The translations under genes were made by a program, and so were the position numbers. Shown in pieces: positions 8,197-17,138 of a stretch of 50,764 bases of DNA. Every line of letters begins with the position of its first letter. Position 1 is the stretch's first letter. The notes beneath the pieces are model-generated. The model was not told where the DNA came from. It worked only from the letters and a program-made list of their open reading frames with translations, and did no database searches. This DNA is from CAIOYC01 sp038327995 (GTDB taxonomy: Bacteria; Pseudomonadota; Alphaproteobacteria; Caulobacterales; Caulobacteraceae): NCBI GenBank assembly GCA_038327995.1, contig JBBQLP010000018.1, positions 1 to 50,764 of the forward strand, written 5' to 3'.

Positions 8197-9468
8197 TCAG
8201 CCTGCGGTGAGGAAGGCCATTTTGGCGGCGGGCTTGAGGGTGGGACCTTCGCGCTTTAATTCAACGAAGGCGCTCTCGGCGGCGTCGAGCGCAAAGCCGA
8301 TGTCGGCCTCGCTCATGGCGGCGCAGAGGAACATATTGTGCCAGGGATGCACATAGACGCCGCGCTCCAGCATGGCGGCGGACCAGGCGAAGCCCTTGGC
8401 GAGGTCCCTGTCATCGTCGAACAGGAAGAGGGGCATTGTCACCGGCCCGGTCTGGCGCAGTCCAAAGCCCGCCGCCTTGGCGCGTTCGGCCAGCCCGTCG
8501 CGCAGGCGCGTTCCCAGCCCTTCGATGGTCTCCAGATAATCGCTTTCACGCACCCTTCGCAGGGTCTCGATCCCCGCCGCCATGGCCGCGCCCGCGAACC
8601 AGAACGAGCCGGTGACGTAGATCGAGGCCGCCGCCGCCCGCGCCTTGTCATTGCCGAGGAGGGCCGAGATCGGGTGGCCGTTGGCGATGCACTTGCCCCA
8701 GGTGGACAGGTCTGGCTGCACCCCGATGGCGCTCCACGAACAGTCGCGCGCCACGCGGAAGCCCGCGCGCACATCGTCCACCACGAGTAGCGCGCCGGTC
8801 TGGTCGCAAAGCTCACGTGCGCGGCGGGCATAGGCGGGATCTGGCTCCTTCTGATCGACGAAGGCGTCGTGCTTGAAGGGAGCGGCGAAGACGGCGGCGA
8901 GATCGTCTCCCGCTTGCGCCACGGCCGCTTCCAGGCTCGCTATGTCGTTGTAGGCGCAGAATATCTGGTTGGCGCGATCCTCTTTAGTGGTGCCGGTGGG
9001 CCGAGGCACGCACCAGGGCGCCGCGCCGTGATAGGCGCCCTTGGCCAGCACGATCACCTTGCGCCCGGTGTGCGCCCGCGCCGTAACCATCGCCATCGAC
9101 GTCGCGTCCGTGCCGTTCTTGCAAAAGAGAGCCCAGTCGGCGTGGGTGACCATCGAAGTGAAGGCTTCGGCCAGTTCGACCAGCAGCGCCGTTGGGCCGG
9201 TCAGCGCATCGCCTTTACCGAGCTGGGCGATGTAGGCGGCGTCGATCCCCTTGTCCGCATAGCCGAACAGGTTCGGGCCATAGGCGCACATGAAGTCGAG
9301 ATATTTGCGTCCGTCCACGTCCCAAAGGTGCGCGCCCGAGCCCTTGGCGAAGAACTGTGGATAGGAGTCAGGCAGGAGGCCCACCGACTGGTGGCCGTAC
9401 ATCCCGCCGGGGATCACCTTTTCCGCGCGCTCTCGCAGGGCGCGGTCGGCGGAGTTGGAGAGGTTCAT
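8197..9468 (-). CDS. Class III aminotransferase (glutamate-1-semialdehyde aminomutase-like)
   Basis: A 423-aa PLP enzyme of fold type I, class III. The PLP lysine is Lys259 in DLSTWGKCIANGHPISA and the cofactor-ring Asp is in LLVVDDVRAGFR. The fold resembles glutamate-1-semialdehyde 2,1-aminomutase, but the catabolic operon argues against a haem role. It more likely acts as an omega-transaminase or amino-ketone mutase on a product of the neighbouring amide hydrolases. The start at 9468 (MNLSNSADRALRERA) has GGAGAA 6 nt upstream; an upstream in-frame start at 9546 would overlap the previous gene. Gaps are 22 nt upstream and 25 nt downstream. Confidence 0.92.
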   Translation of the reverse strand: MNLSNSADRALRERAEKVIPGGMYGHQSVGLLPDSYPQFFAKGSGAHLWDVDGRKYLDFMCAYGPNLFGYADKGIDAAYIAQLGKGDALTGPTALLVELAEAFTSMVTHADWALFCKNGTDATSMAMVTARAHTGRKVIVLAKGAYHGAAPWCVPRPTGTTKEDRANQIFCAYNDIASLEAAVAQAGDDLAAVFAAPFKHDAFVDQKEPDPAYARRARELCDQTGALLVVDDVRAGFRVARDCSWSAIGVQPDLSTWGKCIANGHPISALLGNDKARAAAASIYVTGSFWFAGAAMAAGIETLRRVRESDYLETIEGLGTRLRDGLAERAKAAGFGLRQTGPVTMPLFLFDDDRDLAKGFAWSAAMLERGVYVHPWHNMFLCAAMSEADIGFALDAAESAFVELKREGPTLKPAAKMAFLTAG

Positions 9469-9490
9469 AGATGGTTCTCCATGCGAGTGA

Positions 9491-11059
9491 TCACTGTTCA
9501 CCCTTAGCGTCCAGAGCGCCAGTGCCGCCGAACCGCGCCAGCACATTCCGCGTGATCCGGCTGACGAAGGGATCGGCGGCGGCCAGCCCGTGCGCCCACT
9601 CGGTCGTGCCGGCGTTGAACACCTCGCCTTTGCCGCGCTGGAAGCTCGCCATCACCGCATGGCCGCGCAGCATCCGCGCCTGCATCGCCTCACTCGATGA
9701 GCCGTAGGCGATCTCGGCGACGACTGGCAGTTGTTCGGGCGGAATGAGCGGGCGATAGGGGGAGGGCGCCTCGGCGAAGGCGGCGGGGACTAGAGCGATG
9801 ATCTCGAGATTGTCCGGCACGCCGACGCGGGACACGGGGCGGGGCAGACCGTCCTCCCCGAAATCGAACACACAGCCGTCGTTCTCATAGCCCACCAGCG
9901 GAATATCTGAGCCGATCACGTCGCCGTAGTAGAGATCGCAGCCCGCAAGCGCCCAGTGCTGGTCGCGATAGACGGTATAACCGCCTGATCCCCGCGCCAC
10001 GCACATCCCTAGCCGGTGATAGCCGCCGAACAGGAAGCTAAGTCCGGTGATTTCAGCCTCGGGCTTTCCGAACGCTGGGTGCGACCAGAGGTGGGTTGCG
10101 GTGTCCGGCGTCGCGGTGGGATCGTCGAACCCCCTCCACTTTTGGCAGTGTATGACCGAGCCCTCCCAGCGCACCTTCCAGAAGGCGGTGTTGCCGGAGA
10201 AGATGGCGAGCCCGCCGCCCCGGTCCACGAACCGTTCCAGTGTGTCGCGCTGGGGCGCTGACCAGTATTCGGAATGCCCTACCAAGGCGACGCAGGGATA
10301 CCCATCAAGGCAGGTGGGTTTGTCCTCCAGATCGCGGTCAGTAAAGTAGTCGAGCGCAATGCCTTCGACTTCCGCCCAGCGCACGAAGGCGTGCTCCCAC
10401 TTGTGCAGGAACCCAGCCGATCCGTCGTAGGGCGTCTGACGATGGGCTTTGGACCAGGCGGCGTCCGCCCCCGCCCAGGGCTTCCGCTCGAACCCGCGCG
10501 GGTTCAGGTTGACCAGGCGTGGCAGCTCTTCTGGCGGAGCTAGCAGCATCGGCGGGAAGGGTCTCTCCGAGGAAAGCACGCCGATGGCGCCCGCCATGGC
10601 CTCATCGAGTGGGGCGCGTCCGCTCATCAGGGCGTCCACGTCGCAATAGGCGCTAGCCCCGCCCCAATAGTTGTAGGCGTGCAACGTGTTGGTGGTGAGG
10701 ATGAGGGCGATGCGGGCGGCCGGAGCCGAGGCCTTCACGCATAGCATATGATGGGCGGCATCACCCGCCGCGTCGGTCAGGGTGATGTCGTAGTAGCCGG
10801 AACGCCAATCCGCGCCGACCTCGAAGCTAATCGCTTCCGGCCAGCCACATCCGCTTGTGTCGGCGTTTGGCGGAGTGGGGTGATCGCCCACCGCAATGCC
10901 CTTCAGCGTCAGCACAATCTCGCGCGCCAGCCCGACCCGCGCGACCTCGATCCGGCAGGGGCCGTGCGGCGTTGAGGCATGAAGCGCGACCCGCTCTCCC
11001 GCCCGCGCACTCAGGGCGCTGGAATAGAAGGCCGGGGTCTGCGAGCCGAAAGCGGCCAC
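9491..11059 (-). CDS. N,N-dimethylformamidase large-subunit-like protein
   Basis: A 522-aa protein resembling the large subunit of N,N-dimethylformamidase, which hydrolyses dimethylformamide to dimethylamine and formate with a mononuclear iron held by two Tyr and one Glu. The family motif GHSEYWS is present with His262 and Glu264, as is the Tyr-rich HAYNYWGGASAY near residue 130. The protein is shorter than the classical large subunit (over 700 aa), and no gene for the ~15-kDa small subunit is adjacent. The substrate is therefore probably a different N-substituted amide. It starts at GTG 11059 with AGGAGG 10 nt upstream, inside the end of the SDR gene. No signal peptide. Confidence 0.8.
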   Translation of the reverse strand: MAAFGSQTPAFYSSALSARAGERVALHASTPHGPCRIEVARVGLAREIVLTLKGIAVGDHPTPPNADTSGCGWPEAISFEVGADWRSGYYDITLTDAAGDAAHHMLCVKASAPAARIALILTTNTLHAYNYWGGASAYCDVDALMSGRAPLDEAMAGAIGVLSSERPFPPMLLAPPEELPRLVNLNPRGFERKPWAGADAAWSKAHRQTPYDGSAGFLHKWEHAFVRWAEVEGIALDYFTDRDLEDKPTCLDGYPCVALVGHSEYWSAPQRDTLERFVDRGGGLAIFSGNTAFWKVRWEGSVIHCQKWRGFDDPTATPDTATHLWSHPAFGKPEAEITGLSFLFGGYHRLGMCVARGSGGYTVYRDQHWALAGCDLYYGDVIGSDIPLVGYENDGCVFDFGEDGLPRPVSRVGVPDNLEIIALVPAAFAEAPSPYRPLIPPEQLPVVAEIAYGSSSEAMQARMLRGHAVMASFQRGKGEVFNAGTTEWAHGLAAADPFVSRITRNVLARFGGTGALDAKGEQ

Positions 11060-11065
11060 CGTGCC

Positions 11066-11851
11066 TCAGCCTCCTCCGGTGCTCGCAAACGCCACACCGC
11101 CGTCCACCGTAAGCGTCGAGCCAACCACGTAGTCTCCCGCCCGCGAGGCGAGAAAGATCGCCGCGCCCGCCATATCTTCCGGCGTGCCGATGCGGCGCGA
11201 GGGGATCATCTTGGAGATGGCCTCGCCGTGGTCGCGCGCGGTGGTGTTCATGTCCGAGGCGAAGGCTCCGGGGGCCAGCGACGTCACCACGATGTTGTCC
11301 GCGATCAGCGTCGCCGCCATGCGCCGCGTCAGGTGGATCAGCCCGGCCTTGGAGGCGTGGTAGGAATAGGTCTCCTGCGGGTTGGGCCGGATGCCGTCGA
11401 TGGAGGTGATGTTGATCACTTTAGCGGGCCGCTCGGACGAGGCGGCGGCCTTCAGTGAGGCGTGCAGGGCCTGGGTCAGGAAGAAGGGCGACTTCAGGTT
11501 CAGGTTCAGCACCTTGTCCCAGCCGCTCTCCGGAAACTGGTCGAACTCCGCCAGCCAGGCGGCGCCCGCGTTGTTGACCAGAATATCGAGCTTGGGTTCG
11601 CGTTTGGCGATTTCAGCGGCGAGCCGGTTGGCGCCCTCCAGCGTCGAGACGTCGATGGGAATGGAGATGCACTCCCCGCCGCCGTTGGACAGTTCCGCCG
11701 CCGTCTCGTCGCAGGGTCCGGCCTTGCGCGCAGAGATATAGACCTTGGCCCCTTGCTGGATGAACCCCTCGGCGATCATCCTGCCGATGCCGCGCGAACC
11801 GCCCGTGATCAGCGCCACGCGCCCCTTGAGGGAAAAGAGATCGGTATGCAT
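11066..11851 (-). CDS. Classical short-chain dehydrogenase/reductase (RhlG/FabG-like)
   Basis: A 261-aa classical SDR with a complete motif set: TGGSRGIG cofactor loop, NNAG, catalytic Ser in ITSIDG, YxxxK as YHASK, and a C-terminal GSTLTVDGG. The Arg after Ser in the glycine loop favours NADP(H) (inference). It resembles the RhlG/3-oxoacyl reductase branch and would oxidise or reduce an alcohol/ketone. It is the first gene of the nine-gene minus-strand run: the ATG at 11851 has AGGAA about 9 nt upstream, and the next gene follows after 6 nt. A 61-bp gap separates it from the DUF2252 gene upstream on the same strand, so the promoter may lie there or further up. Confidence 0.93.
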   Translation of the reverse strand: MHTDLFSLKGRVALITGGSRGIGRMIAEGFIQQGAKVYISARKAGPCDETAAELSNGGGECISIPIDVSTLEGANRLAAEIAKREPKLDILVNNAGAAWLAEFDQFPESGWDKVLNLNLKSPFFLTQALHASLKAAASSERPAKVINITSIDGIRPNPQETYSYHASKAGLIHLTRRMAATLIADNIVVTSLAPGAFASDMNTTARDHGEAISKMIPSRRIGTPEDMAGAAIFLASRAGDYVVGSTLTVDGGVAFASTGGG

Positions 11852-11912
11852 CGTGCTGGTTCCTGCCGCGGTTGTCGTTGGGGCGGGAGATTAGGGACGG
11901 TGAGGCAGGAGT

Positions 11913-13103
11913 CTAGGCCGCTACGGCCAAAGCGTATCGGCGGCAGTGTTCCAGATAGGCCGCCTCGTGCACCGAGACGAGTTCGACCACGCTGGACCAG
12001 AGCCAGGTCGGCGCATCGATCTGCTTGGAGCGGCTGCGTTCGATTTCGATCAGCCAGCTCTTGCGCACGTCCGCCGCCATCTGCCTTCCGTGGGCGAGCC
12101 CGACCACCTCCGCGAGATAGCGGGCAATGGACATGGCTTCGGGCGGCGTCAGCACCTCGAAGTCGAACTTCAGGTCCTGTGGCATCAGTTCGCGCAGCAC
12201 CACAGACTTGCCCAGAAGGCGAGAAGCGATCATTCGCTCCCCGAGATTGGGCGAGAGGGCCTTGGCGCCCGTCACCACCCGCTCAGCATTGTCGCGCGGA
12301 GCGTCTGCGTGCGGATCGTGCGGCGCGGCGGCCTTCACCGCCTCCTTCACGTCGATCAGGCCGGGATCGGCGCTGGAATCGCTCCTGTCGCCGACCAGCA
12401 CGGCGTAGCGCAACCGGCCAAGGGAACTGCATCCCTTCATCCAGTAGGCGGCGTCCAGCACTTCCAGCGTTTCTGCTCGCTTCAGGCCCCTCAGGGCGGC
12501 GATGGCGTCTCGGGGAGGATCGACGGTGAGCAGCGTTTCGATGGCTTCGCGTTCTTCCGGCGTCAGGGCCCAGAAACGCTTGCCAAGCGGGATGGCGGGT
12601 TTGATGTCCTCGATGCGCTCCGCCGCCAGATGCTTCCATTTGCGCTTGCCCGCGCGTTTCAGAACCGTCTCGATGATCGCCGGACGGTGCTCCGGGCGCA
12701 CCCGCCCCGACAGGCCCAGCGCGTATCCGGTGGTGATCTCCTCCAGCATCCGCGCCACCGTCACGCCCGGCAGGTCGAGCCCCCGCGACATGGAGGCCAA
12801 TGAGAGCGCCAGCCGGACGATGTCGTGCGCCGGGTTGCCGATCACGGTCTGATCGAGGTCGCGAATCTGGATATCCACCACCCCGTCGGCGTCGGCCAAG
12901 GGGCCCAGGTTGCCGATGTGGCAGTCGCCGCAAATCCACACCGACGGGCCGGTGGGCACCTTGCCCGAACTCGCCTCCAGCCATTCGTAAAACTTCACTG
13001 TCGAACCCCGCACATAGGCGTGCTGCGACCCCGCCATCTTCAGGTTGCGGGCGTCGCGCAGGGCGTCGGCGCGGCCTTCTGGCGTGATCGGGGGGCGGCT
13101 CAT
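11913..13103 (-). CDS. DUF2252 family protein (kinase-like fold)
   Basis: A 396-aa DUF2252 protein. The family is uncharacterised but resembles aminoglycoside-phosphotransferase/kinase folds. Visible family motifs are SVWICGDCHIGNLG (about residues 54-67), equivalent to a kinase catalytic loop, and IRDLDQTVIGNPAHDIVRLA, which would hold the metal-binding Asp. Near residues 180-240 is a segment with MKGCSSLGRLRYAVLVGD. No signal peptide or membrane segment. The ATG at 13103 has GGAG about 9 nt upstream. It diverges from a P-loop kinase gene and precedes the catabolic operon by 61 bp, so it may be expressed with it. Substrate unknown. Confidence 0.9.
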   Translation of the reverse strand: MSRPPITPEGRADALRDARNLKMAGSQHAYVRGSTVKFYEWLEASSGKVPTGPSVWICGDCHIGNLGPLADADGVVDIQIRDLDQTVIGNPAHDIVRLALSLASMSRGLDLPGVTVARMLEEITTGYALGLSGRVRPEHRPAIIETVLKRAGKRKWKHLAAERIEDIKPAIPLGKRFWALTPEEREAIETLLTVDPPRDAIAALRGLKRAETLEVLDAAYWMKGCSSLGRLRYAVLVGDRSDSSADPGLIDVKEAVKAAAPHDPHADAPRDNAERVVTGAKALSPNLGERMIASRLLGKSVVLRELMPQDLKFDFEVLTPPEAMSIARYLAEVVGLAHGRQMAADVRKSWLIEIERSRSKQIDAPTWLWSSVVELVSVHEAAYLEHCRRYALAVAA

Positions 13104-13207
13104 ACGGTGGGCTCCACAGGGTTAGCTGAGCGGTAAGACGGGGCGAGGGGCAAGGTTCCCGCGAACGGATGTTGACAGTACTGCGCCTAGCCGTTCGGAC
13201 TGGTCAC

Positions 13208-14092
13208 ATGGCGATGGAACAGGACCCTTGGCTGCGAGACTTTGTGCGACACTCAGCGCTGCCAGCCAGTTTCGGAGCTGAGGTCGAAGCCCTCCATCGC
13301 CCTTTCGCCAACCGGATAACGGAGCGGGCCCGGCGACATGGACCAGGCTTCGTGGTCGGGCTTTGCGGACCGCAGGGGTCGGGCAAGTCAACCACGGTGG
13401 AGGTGCTGGCGCATCTGTTGCGCGCGGCTGACCTCACGGTTGCGGTGCTGTCGCTCGACGACCTCTATCTGCCCAGAGAGTCGCGGGCGCGGTTGGCGCG
13501 GGAGGTTCACCCGCTTTTGCAAACACGCGGGCCGCCCGGCACGCATGATGTCGCACTCGGGCTGGACGTTCTGAACGGGTTGACGCGCGCTGGCCCGACC
13601 CTGATCCCCCGTTTCGACAAAGGGACGGATGACCGCAAACCTCGCGGAGACTGGGATCAGGTGGAGGGGCCCGTCGATGTGATCCTGTTCGAGGGGTGGT
13701 GCGTTGGCGCAAGGCCGCAACCGACCGCGGATCTCATCCCGCCGATCAATGCCTTGGAACGGGATGAAGACCGGCAAGGTGTCTGGCGCGCCTACGTCAA
13801 TAATGCGCTGGCCGGGCCATACCAGACCCTGTTCGCCAGGATCGACCTGTTCGCCCTCATGCAGCCGCCTTCGTTCGCGGTGGTCGAAGGCTGGCGTCTG
13901 CAGCAGGAGCATAAGCTGCGCTTGGCGCGCGGCGAGGGGGCGGGCGTCATGAACGATGCCGAGGTGCGCCGCTTCGTCTCCCACTTCGAGCGGATCACAC
14001 GCTGGCTGATAGCCGAGGCGCCTGCGCGGGCCGACGTGGTGATCCGCCTCGACGCGAACCGCCGCGCCGCCCCGCCCGTCTGGCGGGCTTAA
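13208..14092 (+). CDS. P-loop kinase, D-glycerate 3-kinase-like
   Basis: A 294-aa P-loop NTPase. The Walker A motif is GPQGSGKSTT near residue 58, followed by VLSLDDLYLPRESR, the segment typical of the phosphoribulokinase/GLYK/uridine-kinase superfamily. IPRFDKGTDDRKP and ILFEGWCVGARP match plant-type D-glycerate 3-kinase and its bacterial relatives, which make 3-phosphoglycerate from glycerate. A C-terminal FSHFERITRW-like segment is also family-typical. I chose ATG 13208 (MAMEQDPWL); ATG 13214 and an upstream 13169 are alternatives, and none has a strong Shine-Dalgarno. Its TAA shares four bases (TTAA) with the stop of the convergent M61 peptidase gene. Glycerate is the likely but unproven substrate. 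Confidence 0.82.
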   Translation: MAMEQDPWLRDFVRHSALPASFGAEVEALHRPFANRITERARRHGPGFVVGLCGPQGSGKSTTVEVLAHLLRAADLTVAVLSLDDLYLPRESRARLAREVHPLLQTRGPPGTHDVALGLDVLNGLTRAGPTLIPRFDKGTDDRKPRGDWDQVEGPVDVILFEGWCVGARPQPTADLIPPINALERDEDRQGVWRAYVNNALAGPYQTLFARIDLFALMQPPSFAVVEGWRLQQEHKLRLARGEGAGVMNDAEVRRFVSHFERITRWLIAEAPARADVVIRLDANRRAAPPVWRA

Positions 14093-16032
14093 CTCCCCCG
14101 CGTCGCCAGGATCGCGTCCAGACTGGGCTCGCCCTTGCCCGCTTTTTCCAGATGCGGGTAGCGAAGGCCGTCGTGCCAATCGATCTTCACTGTGCGGAAA
14201 TGATCGTTGATCTTGACCAGAAGCTCCACCGCCGGACCCGATCCCTTGGCGTTCCTCACCGCCGTCTTCAGGTTGTCGGCGTCGTAGGCCAGCCCGTTCA
14301 CGGCGATGATCTGGGTGTCGGCGGTCAGCCCGGCCTTGAAGGCGGGGCCTTCCCACTGCACGTCGGCGAGCTGACCGTCCTTGCCGACGACGAAGCCTAG
14401 CGAATACATGAAGTCAGCGCTCTTGCGCCGCATGGCGTTGCTCTTGGCGTAGGCGCTTTCCACGTCCGTATAGGTCAGCGCGTAGCCGCCGCGCTTCAGC
14501 CCATCCAGTGGTGCGCCGGGGCCGTGACCCTCAAGACGGGTGGTGAGGAAGCTCGCCCAGTCGTAGGGCATGACGCCGTTCAGCGCCTTCACCACGTCGT
14601 CAAACACATAGGTGTGGGTGACGAAGCTGCCGTTATCGACGCCGAAGAAGGTCTTGGCGAAGTCGTCCAGCGAGCGTTTGCCGCCCGTCTTCTCGCGGAT
14701 CAGCGTATCGGCGTCGAGCCAGATGAGCTGTCCTTCGGAGTAATAGTCCTCGCTCCTCTGCCAGCTCAACCAAGACAGGGGGCGGCGCTGGGCGATGATG
14801 GGATCGTTGGTAGTGTCCTCCAACGCCCGCCACTCGCGCCCGACCCGGTGGTCATAGCTCGCCGCCGTCAGGGCGATGGCATCGAGCGTGTCCTGCTTGC
14901 TCATAAGGCCCGAGCGTGCGGCCAGCACATAGCCCCAGTACTGGGTCTGGCCCTCGTAGACCCACAGCAAGCTATCGCGCATGGGGACGTTGAAGGTGGG
15001 GGTCCAGAGGTCTGCGCCGCGCCGGAACTTGCCGTCCCAGGAGTGGGTGAACTCGTGCGCCAGAAGGTCCCGCCCCGCCGAGCCCTTGTCCCATTCGGTA
15101 AAGTATTTCGGGCTGGTGCCATCCTCGGATGAGCGGTGATGCTCAAGGCCGTTGCCGCCCATCTTGTCCGACAGGGTAAGCAGGAAATCGTAGTGGTCGT
15201 AGTGGTGCGAGCCGAATACGCGGTAGGCCTGCTGCACCAGACTGCGATGGGCGGCGACCTGCTCCGGCTTGATGTCCAGTTCTTCGGGGGCGTCGGCGAT
15301 GATGTCGAGGCGCACGGGCGCGGGGCCGCCCGGATCGAGATCGACCTGCTTGTAATAGCGCCCGGCGATCAGCGGCGAGTCGGCGAAGGTGTTGAAGGTC
15401 GTGGTCTTGAACTTCACCACCCCGCCCGCCTCCGAGGCGGTTTCCAGCGCCGTGGCGTATTTCCAGCCCTCGGGTAGCTTGATCGAGGCGTCCACCTTGA
15501 TGTCGCGGGTGAAATAGCCTGCGGGATAAAGAGCGAGCGAAATCCACTCCGCGTTCAGCATCTCCGGCGTCATCACCACCCGGCCTTCGCGGGTAGAGAC
15601 GGGCGAGAGGAACTGGAACTCGATCTCCAGCGCCTTGGCCCCGGCGGGCGGACTGACGTGAAAGGCGGTGACATCGACGGGGTCGCGCAGCCATTCCACC
15701 CGCTTGCCGTCGGCGCGAATGATCAGTCCCGCCAGCTTGTCGATCGCCCCGCCCGGGGAGTGGGCGCCGGGCAGCCAGCGCGGATAGGTGAGGACCACGG
15801 GTCCTGAACCTGCAAGGGGCACGATCTCATGCACCACGAACACACCATGGGTGAGGTCGGTGGCGTCGACCACCACCCTCAGGACGCCAGGATAGGGAAT
15901 GTCGCGCGGGGCGGGGATCGACGGGGCGAGAGCGGCCGGGGAGGGCCCTGCGCTCTGCGCCGAGGCTCCGCCAGCGCCGATCAGGGCCGTCGCCAGAGCC
16001 GCAACGGAGACGGCGAGCATAAGTCTTCGCAT
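14089..16032 (-). CDS. Exported M61 family (glycyl) aminopeptidase with PDZ domain
   Basis: A 647-aa periplasmic zinc aminopeptidase of family M61. It has an N-terminal Sec signal (MRRLMLAVSVAALATALIG, cleavage near ASAQS). The gluzincin site is clear: HEFTH at residues 326-330, with Glu360 in VYEGQTQYWG as third zinc ligand. The GNGLEHHRS motif lies just before. A PDZ-like domain occupies roughly 545-615 (SLGFVVGKDG to LKTAVRNAKG), as usual for the family, and the length is normal. It is convergent with the P-loop kinase, with a 4-nt stop overlap. The FKBP gene lies 129 bp upstream on the same strand, so two envelope protein-handling genes may be co-expressed. Confidence 0.94.
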   Translation of the reverse strand: MRRLMLAVSVAALATALIGAGGASAQSAGPSPAALAPSIPAPRDIPYPGVLRVVVDATDLTHGVFVVHEIVPLAGSGPVVLTYPRWLPGAHSPGGAIDKLAGLIIRADGKRVEWLRDPVDVTAFHVSPPAGAKALEIEFQFLSPVSTREGRVVMTPEMLNAEWISLALYPAGYFTRDIKVDASIKLPEGWKYATALETASEAGGVVKFKTTTFNTFADSPLIAGRYYKQVDLDPGGPAPVRLDIIADAPEELDIKPEQVAAHRSLVQQAYRVFGSHHYDHYDFLLTLSDKMGGNGLEHHRSSEDGTSPKYFTEWDKGSAGRDLLAHEFTHSWDGKFRRGADLWTPTFNVPMRDSLLWVYEGQTQYWGYVLAARSGLMSKQDTLDAIALTAASYDHRVGREWRALEDTTNDPIIAQRRPLSWLSWQRSEDYYSEGQLIWLDADTLIREKTGGKRSLDDFAKTFFGVDNGSFVTHTYVFDDVVKALNGVMPYDWASFLTTRLEGHGPGAPLDGLKRGGYALTYTDVESAYAKSNAMRRKSADFMYSLGFVVGKDGQLADVQWEGPAFKAGLTADTQIIAVNGLAYDADNLKTAVRNAKGSGPAVELLVKINDHFRTVKIDWHDGLRYPHLEKAGKGEPSLDAILATRGS

Positions 16033-16161
16033 ATCCAGATTCCCCTACGCCCGCACGGGTTCGAGCCGACGGGCATTTGCTCACGATTAAGTCAGTCCGC
16101 CGCCTGTTTTGTGACGAAGCCGAAATGTACGGACGAAGAAAAGGGTCAAACGGCGCGACGC

Positions 16162-16653
16162 CTATTTGGTGGCGGCGGGTGGCGCGTCCACGTGCGGGGC
16201 GCTGGAAACCAGCTCCACCTTGAAGATCAGCGTGCTTTCGGGCGGAATATAGGCCTTGCCCGCCGAACCATAAGCCAGATGCGGGGGCAGATAGAGCATC
16301 CACTCATCACCCGGCCGCATCATCTGCAGCGCGGCGATCCAGCCTGGGATCAGCTTCTGCAGCGGAAAGGTTGTGGTCTCGCTCCCGCCTCCGGGCGAGG
16401 TGTTGAAAACCTTGCCGCCCAGAAACCGGCCCTCATAGCGCACCACCACATCGTCGCTCCGCAGCGGGTGGGCGCCGGTCGCGGGGCCGGATTTGACGAT
16501 CTTGTATTGCAGTCCCGGCAAGGCGATCACGCCCTGCGCGCTGGCGTTCTTCGCAAAAAAGGCAGCGTTGGCGTCGGGCTCGGCGGCGCAAGCGAAACCC
16601 ATCACAAGGCCCGACGCCAGAAGCGCCGCCGTCATCGTCATTGATCGCATCAT
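16162..16653 (-). CDS. Exported FKBP-type peptidyl-prolyl isomerase
   Basis: A 163-aa protein with an N-terminal signal (MMRSMTMTAALLASGLVMGFACA) and one FKBP domain. Recognisable pieces are VRYEGRFLGGKVF, FPLQKLIPGWIAALQMMRPGDEW and LPPHLAYGSAG. The Asp of the usual VFDSS active-site segment is Asn here (VFNTS), so isomerase activity may be weaker; a chaperone role is possible. ATG 16653 (or 16650) opens right before the hydrophobic signal core; the frame extends to 16704 but that stretch is Arg-rich and not signal-like. Cys22 sits where a lipobox might be, but GFAC is a poor match. It is a paralogue of the FKBP at 24761. Confidence 0.9.
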   Translation of the reverse strand: MMRSMTMTAALLASGLVMGFACAAEPDANAAFFAKNASAQGVIALPGLQYKIVKSGPATGAHPLRSDDVVVRYEGRFLGGKVFNTSPGGGSETTTFPLQKLIPGWIAALQMMRPGDEWMLYLPPHLAYGSAGKAYIPPESTLIFKVELVSSAPHVDAPPAATK

Positions 16654-16745
16654 CAGTCGTCCCCGTTTCCAGTCGATCCTAGCGCGCCTCGTTCTTACAC
16701 ACATCAGGATCGGGAGCCTTCCCTAGGTTCAGCGGTTGAAGGGGG

Positions 16746-17138
16746 ATGAAACGCGTCAAATCGAACTGGTCCGATGTCATCCTGGTCTGTCGAAAATGTT
16801 CGAAGAAGCTGGACGGCGGGTTCGGGCCGGACGCCGATGAGAAGCTTGCCAAGGTGCTGCGCAAGGAGATCGCGCGCGAGGCTGGCGTTCACGGCAAGAA
16901 GGCCAAGGGTCGCCGCGCGCCGATGGGCGTGATCGAAGTCGGCTGCCTGGACATCTGTCCCAAGGGCGCGGTGACAGCCGTGCGGGCCAGCGCGCCAAGG
17001 GAATGGCTGGTGGTCCCGAAAGGAACTCCGGCGCCTGTGGTGCTGGCGCGCCTCGGGGCGGAGCCTCAGCCCGCACCATTCTCGGCGAAGATCATGCCCA
17101 TCTCGTCATCCCCCAGCAATCGCCACGCGCCGGGCTGA
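16746..17138 (+). CDS. Thioredoxin-like [2Fe-2S] ferredoxin-type protein
   Basis: A 130-aa soluble protein with the cysteine layout of thioredoxin-like [2Fe-2S] ferredoxins: CRKCSKKL near residues 15-18 and, about 55 residues later, GCLDICPKGAV. Four Cys in C-x2-C ... C-x3-C can hold one [2Fe-2S] cluster. The basic linker (HGKKAKGRRAPMG) is unusual. The partner is unknown. ATG 16746 follows AGGGGG directly, which is a tight spacing. Its last 73 nt overlap, tail to tail, the end of the rsuA-like gene, so the C-terminal residues after the ferredoxin domain are encoded in shared sequence. Confidence 0.82.
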   Translation: MKRVKSNWSDVILVCRKCSKKLDGGFGPDADEKLAKVLRKEIAREAGVHGKKAKGRRAPMGVIEVGCLDICPKGAVTAVRASAPREWLVVPKGTPAPVVLARLGAEPQPAPFSAKIMPISSSPSNRHAPG

